Positions 44,309 through 52,298 of a DNA stretch of 60,511 nt are shown here, piece by piece. Location: positions 1 through 60,511 of the forward strand of contig JAEUNX010000098.1 in the NCBI GenBank assembly GCA_016791025.1. Reading direction: 5' to 3'. Numbering within the stretch: the stretch's first letter is position 1; every line of letters begins with the position of its first letter. Source of the stretch: Zoogloeaceae bacterium (GTDB lineage Bacteria; Pseudomonadota; Gammaproteobacteria; Burkholderiales; Rhodocyclaceae). Position numbers and translations under genes: made by a program. A model generated the notes under the pieces. The model made no database searches. It saw nothing but the letters and a program-made list of their open reading frames with translations, and was not told the origin of the DNA.

Positions 44309-45072
44309 ACAGCCGCGGACTGAAAATGATCAAGAAAATGCTGCTGGCTTCGGTGTTGATCCCGGCGGCAGTGAGTGCGAGTGGGCCGGAGCTACACCTT
44401 GATAAGGCCCCCGTGAGCACCGATCCGGCTGCGCTTCAGCATGGCGCGAAGCTCTTCGTCAATTACTGTCTCAACTGCCACGGCGCGAGTTATGTGCGCT
44501 ATAACCGGCTGACGGAGATTGGCCTGTCCACGGATTCGATCAAGGACAATCTGATGTTCACCGCAGAGAAGGTCGGTGAGCAGATGACGATAGCCATGCG
44601 GCCAGCCGAGGCCAAGGCCTGGTTCGGTGCTGCGCCACCCGACCTTTCGGTGATTGCGCGCTCCCGTGCCTCAGAGTTTGGGTCGGGTGCCGACTGGCTC
44701 TACACCTACCTGCGTACCTTCTATCGCGATCCCGCCCGGCCAACCGGTTGGAACAATGTGGTGTTCGAAAACGTGGGTATGCCTCACATCCTCTATGAGC
44801 TTCAAGGCGAGCAGGTAGCCAAGATCTCCGAGAAGGACGACGGCCATGGTGGCAAGGTCAAGGAAGTGAATCTGGAATTGGCCAAGCCCGGCAAGTTGTC
44901 GAAGGATGAGTACGACAAGGCCGTCGGTGATCTGGTGTCTTATCTGGTTTGGATGGGGGAGCCGGTGGCCGAGAAGCGGAAAGCGATCGGCAAGGTCGTC
45001 CTGGCTGCCCTGGCTGGTTTGTTCGTACTGGCCTTCGCCCTGAAGAAAAACTACTGGAAGGACATCCACTGA
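44305..45072 (+). CDS. petC: Cytochrome c1 of the bc1 complex
   Basis: 255 residues from the ATG at 44305, which overlaps the petB stop; the frame is open upstream as a shadow of petB. A signal peptide ends about residue 25 (AVSA/SGPE). The haem c motif is CLNCH at 55-59, the axial Met is probably in the NVGMPHILY region, and a C-terminal membrane anchor (about 230-247, VLAALAGLFVLAFAL) is followed by a basic end. It passes electrons from the Rieske protein to a soluble or membrane cytochrome. A short hairpin lies just after the stop. Confidence 0.96.
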   Translation: MNSRGLKMIKKMLLASVLIPAAVSASGPELHLDKAPVSTDPAALQHGAKLFVNYCLNCHGASYVRYNRLTEIGLSTDSIKDNLMFTAEKVGEQMTIAMRPAEAKAWFGAAPPDLSVIARSRASEFGSGADWLYTYLRTFYRDPARPTGWNNVVFENVGMPHILYELQGEQVAKISEKDDGHGGKVKEVNLELAKPGKLSKDEYDKAVGDLVSYLVWMGEPVAEKRKAIGKVVLAALAGLFVLAFALKKNYWKDIH

Positions 45073-45174
45073 GGCTGACGGTCAGCTCTCCTTCCTAGTT
45101 TCGCCCTTTCCGAATCCGCTCTCCGGGCTGAAATGGCCCGGTGGCGGGTTCGGTGTCTTTGGAGTTGCCTTGCA

Positions 45175-45771
45175 ATGATGAATCTCTACTCCGGTACGAC
45201 GGATCCTTTTAGTCACCGCTGCCGGATCGTGCTCTACGAAAAGGGCATGGATTTCCAAGTTATCGACGTCGACCTCTACAACAAGCCCGAGGATATCGCG
45301 GTCATCAATCCCTACAACCGCGTGCCGGTGTTGGTGGATCGGGACCTCGTTCTTTACGAGGCGAATATCATCAACGAATATATCGACGAACGATTCCCAC
45401 ACCCGCAGCTGATGCCGCCGGATCCAATCATGCGCGCCCGGGCGCGCCAGCTGCTGCACACCTTCGAGATGGAGCTGTTTTCCCACATCGCCATCCTCGA
45501 AGAAAACCAGAAAGCGGCAGAAAAATCTCGCCTCCACGTGCGGGACCAGCTGGTCCAGCTCGCAGGAATTTTCTCGAAGCAGAAGTTCCTCCTTGGGGAT
45601 GAGTTTTCCATGCTCGACGTGGCGATTGCGCCACTGCTTTGGCGTCTCGACCACTATGGGATCGAGCTGCCGAAAGTGGCGGCGCCCATGTCGAAGTACG
45701 CCGAACGAATCTTCAGTCGTCAAGGGTTCATTGATGCGCTGACGCCTTCGGAAAAAGTGATGCGCCGATGA
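45175..45771 (+). CDS. sspA: Stringent starvation protein A
   Basis: 198 residues, glutathione-S-transferase fold without known GST activity. It binds RNA polymerase and assists transcription in starved cells in the E. coli system. The N-terminal thioredoxin-like domain has LYSGTTDPFSHRCRIVLYEKGMDF and NPYNRVPVLVDRD; the C-terminal helical domain has LHTFEMELFSHIAI and GDEFSMLDVAIAPLLWRL. Start at 45175, the first of two adjacent ATG codons, with GGAG 11 bases upstream. Position between petC and sspB is the usual betaproteobacterial order. Confidence 0.95.
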   Translation: MMNLYSGTTDPFSHRCRIVLYEKGMDFQVIDVDLYNKPEDIAVINPYNRVPVLVDRDLVLYEANIINEYIDERFPHPQLMPPDPIMRARARQLLHTFEMELFSHIAILEENQKAAEKSRLHVRDQLVQLAGIFSKQKFLLGDEFSMLDVAIAPLLWRLDHYGIELPKVAAPMSKYAERIFSRQGFIDALTPSEKVMRR

Positions 45772-45835
45772 TCTCTTGGGGGTCGGAGGGAAGGATCGAG
45801 CTTCAGCTAGCGTTTCCCGCAGGGTGTGAGGGCAG

Positions 45836-46282
45836 ATGACCATTTCCACCAAGCCGTACCTGGTTCGGGCGATCTACGAATGGTGTGTCGATCAAGGGTT
45901 AACGCCCTACATTGCGGCGAAGGTCGATGAGGGCACGCGCGTGCCCCCCGGCTATGCGCGAGATGGTCAGATTGTCCTGAATATTGGTCCCGATGCGACC
46001 CACGAGATGATCCTCGGCAACGAGCGGATCACCTTCCAGGCCCGGTTCGGTGGCGTGGCGCATTCGTTGTCGGTTCCGGTTGAAAACGTCGTGGCAGTGT
46101 ACGCGCGGGAGAATGGCCATGGGATGGCCTTCGAGATTGATGAGCCTGCCGGGGTGACCGGTGCTGTCGATGCCGAGACCGATAGCACGCGCTTGGCCCC
46201 TGTCAGCCGGAATCGCGGTACCGACGACGAGCCCCCCAAGCCCCCCCCGCCACCGCGCGGTCATCTGAAGGTCGTCAAGTAG
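45836..46282 (+). CDS. sspB: ClpXP protease specificity-enhancing factor SspB
   Basis: 148 residues. SspB delivers ssrA-tagged peptides to ClpXP. The conserved folded part is residues 1-108: KPYLVRAIYEWCVDQGLTPYI, then the strand HEMILGNERITFQARFGG and SLSVPVENVVAVYARENG. The C-terminal tail (from about 125) is disordered and Pro-rich but ends HLKVVK, the short ClpX-binding peptide seen in the family. It is 64 bases after sspA. No ssrA (tmRNA) gene is in the window. Confidence 0.95.
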   Translation: MTISTKPYLVRAIYEWCVDQGLTPYIAAKVDEGTRVPPGYARDGQIVLNIGPDATHEMILGNERITFQARFGGVAHSLSVPVENVVAVYARENGHGMAFEIDEPAGVTGAVDAETDSTRLAPVSRNRGTDDEPPKPPPPPRGHLKVVK

Positions 46283-46354
46283 GCGGGTGCTCACTGACTT
46301 GAGCCAAAATAAACTTGGCAGTCTCGGGTGATTAACTGATGAAAAGGAAAAGCG

Positions 46355-46858
46355 ATGGCGGCATTGGTTTGGACTGACGACCTGGTTTTGGGGCTCGAGC
46401 CCATGGACGTCACCCATCAGGATTTCGTCCGATCCTACCAATGTTTGGCGGAGGCTTCCACGGAGGCGTTTCTTGCTGCCCTGGATGATTTCGTCGCTCA
46501 TTGCGAGGCCCATTTTGAACAGGAAAATCGGTGGATGGAGGCGGTGGATTTTCCTGGCTGCCATCGGGCTGAACATGATCGAGTTCTTGCCGTTCTGCGC
46601 GATGTCCGCCGCTGCGCCGCGGAGGGTGATACTTTCCTGGGCAGAAGATTGATTGAAGAGATTCCGGCGTGGTTTGAGAACCACGCCAACGGGATGGACG
46701 CGGCGCTCGTCTTTCACTTGGACTCAATTGGCTACGACGCTGTTTCAGAAAACTGGCGTGAGGCCAGACCCGAAAAGCCAGGTCATGGTGGGAGTGAAAG
46801 GGCCGCCTCCTCGTCCGCCTGTACCTGCACGGTGCCGGTGGCGGCCGAGGGCGCCTGA
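46355..46858 (+). CDS. Bacteriohemerythrin-like protein
   Basis: 167 residues, a four-helix hemerythrin domain with the expected diiron ligands: His21 (THQDF), His53 and Glu57 (HCEAHFEQEN), His70 and His74 (CHRAEHDR), His110 and Asp115 (HANGMD). It is therefore predicted to bind O2. A Cys-containing, low-complexity tail follows from about residue 140. Oxygen storage, delivery or sensing is possible. It lies between sspB and the DUF1992 gene with its own spacing. A start other than 46355 is not needed. Confidence 0.88.
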   Translation: MAALVWTDDLVLGLEPMDVTHQDFVRSYQCLAEASTEAFLAALDDFVAHCEAHFEQENRWMEAVDFPGCHRAEHDRVLAVLRDVRRCAAEGDTFLGRRLIEEIPAWFENHANGMDAALVFHLDSIGYDAVSENWREARPEKPGHGGSERAASSSACTCTVPVAAEGA

Positions 46859-46894
46859 CCAGGCCCGAAGGAAGTTGATGTTGCGGAGTCGGGG

Positions 46895-47263
46895 ATGGGA
46901 ATCCTGGATCAGCAGGCCGAAGAGCGTATCCGCCTGGCCATGTCCCGCGGGGAGTTCGCCAATCTGCCAGGGGCTGGTTTGCCCCTGGTCCTGGATGTCG
47001 AACCCTTGGTTCCTGAAGAGGTGAGGATGGTGCACCACGTTCTGCGCAATGCCGGATGCCTCCCGCCCCAAATCCAGGCTGCCAAGGATGCTACGAAGCT
47101 GGCCGAGGAAGCCGTCGGGAGTTCGTCCGGCCGAGGGCAGCATCTTGCCATGTGCAAGCTTAATCTCATGCTGACCGCGTTGGTGGCTCAGGGTCAAGGT
47201 CAGATGGCAACCAACGTCCTGGCCCGCTACCGGCACAAGCTGATCGACAAGCTAAGCCGCTGA
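46895..47263 (+). CDS. DUF1992 (DnaJ-related, YhdN-like) protein
   Basis: 122 residues. It matches the DUF1992 family by its start MGILDQQAEERIRLAMSRGEF-like (long helix), then the NLPGAGLPLVLD motif and the EEVRMVHHVLRNAGCLPP helix. The domain also occurs beside J-domains in DNAJC28-type proteins; here no J-domain is present. Function unknown. It starts 36 bases after the hemerythrin gene. Plausibly a chaperone-related factor, but the sequence gives no direct support. Confidence 0.87.
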   Translation: MGILDQQAEERIRLAMSRGEFANLPGAGLPLVLDVEPLVPEEVRMVHHVLRNAGCLPPQIQAAKDATKLAEEAVGSSSGRGQHLAMCKLNLMLTALVAQGQGQMATNVLARYRHKLIDKLSR

Positions 47264-47412
47264 GCGGGCTCCCGGCATCAGGCGGACTGCAGTTAGGCCG
47301 GCCAATGTTCTGGCGTGTGTAATCGCCGGATCCAGGACGATTTGAATTCTGTCCGGCGAAGAAATGACCTTAAGATAGGGCTGTTACCGTTCTTGGCTTG
47401 TTCTCACCGTTC

Positions 47413-48858
47413 ATGGATATCATCCCCGTCATTCTCTCCGGGGGCTCTGGCACCCGCCTGTGGCCGCTTTCTCGCGAGCAATACCCGAAACAACTGCTGG
47501 CCCTGACCAGTGAGCGCACCATGCTGCAGGATACGGCCCTGCGGCTTGATGGCCTTCCAGGGACGCTGCCCCTGGCGGCCGAACCGATCGTCGTCTGCAA
47601 CGACGAATACCGATTCATCACTGCCGAGCAGTTGCGAGCCGTTGGCAAGGGGAGCCATTACATCGTCCTGGAGCCGGCCGGGCGCAACACGGCTCCTGCC
47701 CTCACCCTCGCCGCAATGATTGCCCAGGAACGCAGTGGCGACGCCGTCCTGGTCGTGATGCCGGCGGACCACGTGATCCGCGATGGAGGGGCATTTTGCG
47801 CCGCCATTGAGCGAGGATTGCCGGCAGCCGAAGGGGGGGCAATGGTCACTTTCGGGATTGTCCCAAGTCGGGCCGAGACCGGTTATGGCTACATCCGAAA
47901 GGGAGCGGACGAAGAGGGGGGGGTATTCCCCATCGAGGCCTTTGTCGAAAAGCCCTCCCGGGAGGTTGCGGAAGGCTACGTGGCTTCCGGAGAATATCTG
48001 TGGAACAGTGGCATCTTCATGATGCGCGCCGGCGTTTGGATGAAGGCGGTGGGTCATTTTGCCCCGACGATGGCGTTGGCCTGCCAGGACGCGGTGGCAT
48101 CAGGCTCCCGGGATGCAGATTTCGTTCGTGTCGGCCGCGACGCGTTCCTGGCCTGTCCATCGGATTCCATCGACTATGCCGTGATGGAGAAGCTGGCCCA
48201 GGCCCCGGAGTTGGGGATTCCCGGGCGCGTGGTGACCATGGATCCGGAATGGTCCGATGTCGGGGCTTGGGACGCCTTGTGGGAGGTTTCTGAGCGGGAC
48301 GGCGCGGGCAATATTGGGCGCGGCGACGTGCTATTCGAGGACAGTCGCGACAGCCTGGTGTTCGCTGAAAATCGCTTGGTCGCCTGCCTCGGTACCGAAA
48401 ACCTGGTGGTGGTCGAAACCCAGGATGCCGTCATGGTGGCGCGAAAGGATCGCACGCAGGATGTCAAAAAGCTCGTTTCAAGGTTGAAACTGGAAAGTCG
48501 CCATGAGGCGGTCACTCACCGCAAGGTCCATCGTCCCTGGGGTTGCTACGATTCTGTGGACGCTGGCGAGCGCTTTCAGGTCAAGCGAATTGTCGTCAAG
48601 CCCGGCGCCTCGCTGAGCCTGCAAATGCATCATCACCGGGCAGAGCATTGGATCGTGGTGCACGGAACGGCCCGCGTGACGCGCGGCGACGAATCCTTTC
48701 TGCTTAGCGAGAACCAATCGACCTACATTCCGCTGGGAGTGACGCACCGTCTGGAGAATCCGGGCAAGCTGCCGCTGGAAATCATCGAGGTCCAATCGGG
48801 CAGCTACCTCGGCGAAGACGACATCGTTCGGTTTCAGGACACCTATGGTCGGGGCTGA
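47413..48858 (+). CDS. manC: Mannose-1-phosphate guanylyltransferase / mannose-6-phosphate isomerase
   Basis: Bifunctional type II enzyme, 481 residues, making GDP-mannose for polysaccharides. N-terminal nucleotidyltransferase: VILSGGSGTRLWPLSREQYPKQ (Mg/GTP motif), then FVEKPSREV near residue 180. C-terminal cupin isomerase: KPGASLSLQMHHHRAEHWIVV with the metal His residues near residue 408. The start at 47413 (ATG) lacks a strong ribosome site; the frame opens 5 codons upstream at a TTG. Its last 16 bases overlap the minus-strand hypothetical gene. No glycosyltransferases are adjacent. Confidence 0.94.
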   Translation: MDIIPVILSGGSGTRLWPLSREQYPKQLLALTSERTMLQDTALRLDGLPGTLPLAAEPIVVCNDEYRFITAEQLRAVGKGSHYIVLEPAGRNTAPALTLAAMIAQERSGDAVLVVMPADHVIRDGGAFCAAIERGLPAAEGGAMVTFGIVPSRAETGYGYIRKGADEEGGVFPIEAFVEKPSREVAEGYVASGEYLWNSGIFMMRAGVWMKAVGHFAPTMALACQDAVASGSRDADFVRVGRDAFLACPSDSIDYAVMEKLAQAPELGIPGRVVTMDPEWSDVGAWDALWEVSERDGAGNIGRGDVLFEDSRDSLVFAENRLVACLGTENLVVVETQDAVMVARKDRTQDVKKLVSRLKLESRHEAVTHRKVHRPWGCYDSVDAGERFQVKRIVVKPGASLSLQMHHHRAEHWIVVHGTARVTRGDESFLLSENQSTYIPLGVTHRLENPGKLPLEIIEVQSGSYLGEDDIVRFQDTYGRG

Positions 48859-49478
48859 GTCGGGGCGGGGGGCTGGGGCATCGGATCGAAGCCGTAACGC
48901 CCTGGCACTGTTTCTCGCCGAATGGCGCCGACTGGAAGAACCCCTTGGGGCAGCGCCAGCCACAACCGGCGGGTCTCGGGGGCCGCAAGGAATTCCTCCA
49001 CGGCGGAATCTGGGTTTCCGTCGGCATTCGATCCGCGAAAACTGGGGATAAGGGCGGCAAGATCCCGATCGTCGAGGACTCCGATGGAATCCTCGAACGC
49101 GATTAGAACGCTGCCGTTCTGGTCAATCCAGGCTGTCTTGGGGTCGGACACGGAATCGCCGGTGTGACGCCGCAATTCGCCTGTGTCGCAGCGCAGGACC
49201 CAGGGTGTGTAATCCAGGGTCACAAAGGCGCGCTGGGGGCCGTTCTGGACGAAGCAGCTCCCGACGCTGGGCACCACATAGTTCCGACTGAGGAAGGCGG
49301 CCAGTCCAGGGTGGCGGACGGGCCCATGGCCGAGATGCCATTGTCCGCGCATGTCCAAACGTACCCAGCCGAACACGTCGGGAACATTGGGCCAGCGGGC
49401 CAGGGCGGCAAGAACCTCGGCATCCACGGTCACTGTCGCCGCATCACTCCCAAAATTGCCACCAGGGACGATTGACAC
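48843..49478 (-). CDS. Hypothetical conserved-looking protein
   Basis: 211 residues, family not recognised. Soluble; no signal peptide or helix of membrane length. It is rich in Trp and Arg/Asp turns (ARWPNVPDVFGWVRLDMRG, then QRAFVTLDYTPWVLRCDTGEL) and has an acidic middle part (IGVLDDRDLAALIP). The N-terminus overlaps the end of bamD by 35 bases; alternative GTG starts just after the bamD stop are available (near 49430). It converges with manC, the two 3' ends overlapping by 16 bases. Likely real, since frame use and composition are normal. Confidence 0.72.
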   Translation of the reverse strand: MSIVPGGNFGSDAATVTVDAEVLAALARWPNVPDVFGWVRLDMRGQWHLGHGPVRHPGLAAFLSRNYVVPSVGSCFVQNGPQRAFVTLDYTPWVLRCDTGELRRHTGDSVSDPKTAWIDQNGSVLIAFEDSIGVLDDRDLAALIPSFRGSNADGNPDSAVEEFLAAPETRRLWLALPQGVLPVGAIRRETVPGRYGFDPMPQPPAPTQPRP

Positions 49479-50244
49479 TCGGCCCGCCTTGGAAATAGGC
49501 GCTTTTCGGGAAATTCTTGCGCAACACGCGGTCGGCGTCGTCCCGAAGGTCGGTCAGCCCCAGGGCGTCATAGCTCTTGACGAGGAGATAAAGCGCCTCT
49601 TCGACCGCCGGCGTGTCCGGGTAGTCCTTGATGGCGGCCTGGGCACGGTTGGCCGCCGCCAGATAGGCATTGCGGCGATAGTAGTAACGGGCGACATGAA
49701 CCTCGTGGGAAGCCAGCGCATTGATGAGGTAGCGCATCCGCAGGCGAGCATCGGCCGTATAGCGACCGTCCGGGAAGCGCGCTACCAGTTCCTTGAAAGT
49801 GTCAAAGGATTCCCGCGCGCCCTTGGGGTCCCGCTCGGTCAGATCCTGGTTGGCCAGATTCCCGAGGAGGCCCAGATCCTCATTGAAATTGACCAGCCCC
49901 TTGAGGTAGTAGGCATAGTCCACATTGGGATGATTCGGGTGCAGCTTGATGAACCGATCGCAGGCGGCGATGGCCGAAGCGGCTTCCCCGGTTTTGTAAT
50001 AGGAATAGGCGATGTCAAGCTGGGCCTGTTGGGCATACCGGCCGTAGGGGTAGCGGGCCTCCAGCTTTTCAAACAACTTGATGGCACGATCGTAGCCGCC
50101 TTCACCCATCGCGCCCTTGGCTTCCGAATAGATCTTCTGGGCGTTCCATCCGGCCGTTTCGTCCTTTTCCTCGGGCAACATGCCGCACCCACCGATCAGG
50201 AGGGCGATGATTACCGCTAAACTACGCACGATGAGTTGGGCCAT
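49444..50244 (-). CDS. bamD: Outer membrane assembly lipoprotein BamD
   Basis: Component of the BAM complex that folds beta-barrel proteins into the outer membrane, 266 residues. Lipoprotein signal with lipobox LIGGC (Cys20), then tetratricopeptide repeats: IYSEAKGAMGEGGYDRAIKLFEK, ARYPYGRYAQQAQLDIAY and CDRFIKLHPNHPNVDYAYY, which are typical ComL/YfiO repeats. Divergent from rluD, whose start overlaps the bamD start by 14 bases. This divergent pair is known from many proteobacteria. Confidence 0.96.
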   Translation of the reverse strand: MAQLIVRSLAVIIALLIGGCGMLPEEKDETAGWNAQKIYSEAKGAMGEGGYDRAIKLFEKLEARYPYGRYAQQAQLDIAYSYYKTGEAASAIAACDRFIKLHPNHPNVDYAYYLKGLVNFNEDLGLLGNLANQDLTERDPKGARESFDTFKELVARFPDGRYTADARLRMRYLINALASHEVHVARYYYRRNAYLAAANRAQAAIKDYPDTPAVEEALYLLVKSYDALGLTDLRDDADRVLRKNFPKSAYFQGGPSVNRPWWQFWE

Positions 50245-51214
50245 CGAAGATGCTTTCGTGAATGATGGGGCGGATTATAGCTCAGAGGATTCGAGCGCCT
50301 TTCCCGCCGAATTGACCATTCCCATCGACTTTGGCGGTCTGCGCCTCGATCAGGCTCTGGCACGTCTTTTTCCCCGTCACTCCCGCAGTCGCGTGCAGAC
50401 CTGGGTGCGCGAGGGGTGGGTCACCCTCAATGATCAGACTGTTGATCCCAAGCGCAAGGTATGGGGTGGGGAGCGCCTTCGGGTGGCACCCGATGACGAG
50501 CCGGATCGTAATGGCGACGAGGCCGAAGATATCGCCCTGGAGGTGGTACATGAGGACCTGGGTCTCATCGTCATCGACAAGCCAGTCGGCCTGGTTGTCC
50601 ATCCCGGCAATGGTGTGACCCGTGGCACGCTGCTCAATGGCTTGCTCCACCGCTTTCCTGAACTCCGCGGCCTGCCCAGGGCGGGCATTGTCCATCGGCT
50701 CGACAAGGACACCAGTGGATTGCTGGTGGTGGCGAGGACCCTGGAGGCCCAGACCGATCTCGTACGCCAATTGCAAAGCCGGACGGTCAAGCGCGTTTAC
50801 CTTGCAGTGGTCAATGGTCATCCTCCAATGCAGGGCACCATCGATGCGCCGATCGGCCGTCATCCCTATCACCGGACCCGCATGGCGGTGATCGAAGGAG
50901 GTCGTGACGCCCGGACGCATTTTCAGGTGTTGGAGCGATTCGATGGGGCTGCGTTGGTGGAATGCCGCCTAGAAACCGGTCGTACCCACCAGATTCGGGT
51001 CCACCTGACCCATCTCGGGCACCCCTTGGTGGGAGATGCTACCTACCGCCGCCGCACCCCTTCGGCCTCCGGTCTGGCCGATTTTTCCCGGCAGGCCCTT
51101 CACGCCCACCAGCTTGCCCTGGTCCATCCGCTCAGCCGCTTGCCGATGGAATGGACCTCTCCGCTACCCGCAGATTTCGCTGACCTCCTGAGGCGCCTGC
51201 GGGGTGAGGGTTAG
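50231..51214 (+). CDS. rluD: 23S rRNA pseudouridine synthase RluD
   Basis: Converts uridines 1911/1915/1917 of 23S rRNA (helix 69) to pseudouridine, 327 residues from the ATG at 50231. An S4 RNA-binding domain (RLDQALARLFPRHSRSRVQTWVREG) is followed by the synthase domain with the catalytic Asp in IVHRLDKDTSGLLVVA and RTHQIRVHLTHLGHPLVGD. The ATG at 50231 overlaps bamD; a GTG at 50258 would avoid that and remove only 9 residues. Followed by pgeF with an 11-base overlap. Confidence 0.94.
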   Translation: MSWAIEDAFVNDGADYSSEDSSAFPAELTIPIDFGGLRLDQALARLFPRHSRSRVQTWVREGWVTLNDQTVDPKRKVWGGERLRVAPDDEPDRNGDEAEDIALEVVHEDLGLIVIDKPVGLVVHPGNGVTRGTLLNGLLHRFPELRGLPRAGIVHRLDKDTSGLLVVARTLEAQTDLVRQLQSRTVKRVYLAVVNGHPPMQGTIDAPIGRHPYHRTRMAVIEGGRDARTHFQVLERFDGAALVECRLETGRTHQIRVHLTHLGHPLVGDATYRRRTPSASGLADFSRQALHAHQLALVHPLSRLPMEWTSPLPADFADLLRRLRGEG

Positions 51215-51950
51215 CGATTTGGGTGACATTTTGATTCCAGAGTGGGCGGCTCCGGCCTCGGTGGGTTGTTTATCCACCCGCCGCGGCGGCGGATGCAGTA
51301 CCGGGCCCTACGCCAGTTGGAACCTGGGCGATCACGTGGGGGACGCACCGACAGCGGTGGCTAGCAATCGGGAACACTTGCGGACACGGCTTCCCGAGGA
51401 TCCCGTCTGGTTGCGGCAGGTCCATGGCACGGTCGTCGTCGACGCGGATGCCTTACCCAATGGCATTCCGGAGGCGGATGCGGCGGTGGCCCGGCGTCCC
51501 GGGCGCGTCTGCGCCGTGCTCACTGCCGACTGCTTGCCCGTCTTGTTGTGTGACCGTGAGGGGAAGGTGGTCGGTGCGGCCCACGCCGGCTGGCGGGGGC
51601 TTCTGATGGGCATCTTGGAACTGACGGTGGATGCGATGGCGGTTCCAGGCCAGAATCTCATGGCTTGGCTAGGACCCGCAATCGGTCCGGCGGCCTTCGA
51701 AGTTGGTGGGGAGGTCCGGTCTGCGTTCATTGCCGAAGACCCGGGCGCCACCACGGGTTTCGCTCCGGGGGCCGCGCCAGGGAAGTGGTGGGCCGACCTT
51801 CCATGGCTTGCCCGTCGCAGACTGGCGCGATGCGGTGTTGTGACCGTCTTTGGGGGCAATCGCTGCACCTATTCCGAAGCGGCCGATTTTTTTTCGTATC
51901 GACGCGATGGGGTGACCGGGCGCATGGCAAGCCTAATCTGGCGTAACTGA
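51204..51950 (+). CDS. pgeF: PgeF/YfiH peptidoglycan editing factor (LACC1 family)
   Basis: 248 residues from a GTG at 51204, inside the end of rluD. Family proteins (YfiH/PgeF, human LACC1) act on purine nucleosides and, in E. coli, remove mis-incorporated L-Ser from UDP-MurNAc precursors. Conserved segments: VWLRQVHGTVVVDAD, RVCAVLTADCLPVLLCD, AAHAGWRGLLMG and GPAIGPAAFEVG, the Zn-binding His/Cys set. The rluD-pgeF order is the same as in E. coli (rluD-yfiH). It converges with a small membrane gene. Confidence 0.93.
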   Translation: MRVSDLGDILIPEWAAPASVGCLSTRRGGGCSTGPYASWNLGDHVGDAPTAVASNREHLRTRLPEDPVWLRQVHGTVVVDADALPNGIPEADAAVARRPGRVCAVLTADCLPVLLCDREGKVVGAAHAGWRGLLMGILELTVDAMAVPGQNLMAWLGPAIGPAAFEVGGEVRSAFIAEDPGATTGFAPGAAPGKWWADLPWLARRRLARCGVVTVFGGNRCTYSEAADFFSYRRDGVTGRMASLIWRN

Positions 51951-51981
51951 GCGGTATTTCGCGCCCAGGGATGGCGGGCGG

Positions 51982-52278
51982 CTATTGATCGTCTGGAGTT
52001 TCGAGACTATTGTCTCGGTCTGTTTGCATTGCTCGGCGCTTTGCTGCGCGCCGACGCGCCGGGGTCCCGAATAGCCATAGGAACAAGGCCAAGGGTCCAA
52101 GGCCCGCCAGCGTGAACGTGAGGATGCCGCCGACGATGGTGGTATCGGCGGCAGCGACGAGGAGTGCAACGTACAGCCAGGCGATGGCGATGAGGTAAAT
52201 GGCGGCCTCCGGGTTCGTCAAGGGATGGCAATGCGGAGGGGCGCCGGCCGACTCTCCGCGGCAATAACGACAAGACAA
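51982..52278 (-). CDS. Small membrane protein with Cys/His-rich N-terminus
   Basis: 98 residues, unassigned. The N-terminus MSCRYCRGE..HCHP has a Cys-x2-Cys and a His-Cys-His cluster that could bind a metal. Two hydrophobic segments follow, about 27-44 (AIYLIAIAWLYVALLVAA) and 48-69 (TIVGGILTFTLAGLGPLALFLW), then a basic tail ending SLETPDDQ. A TTG at residue 20 is an alternative start that would remove the Cys/His part, so that part needs confirmation. It lies divergent from phaC, 20 bases from its start, so promoter sharing is likely. Confidence 0.6.
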   Translation of the reverse strand: MSCRYCRGESAGAPPHCHPLTNPEAAIYLIAIAWLYVALLVAAADTTIVGGILTFTLAGLGPLALFLWLFGTPARRRAAKRRAMQTDRDNSLETPDDQ

Positions 52279-52298
52279 GCAAACTGGGAGACTCCCCC

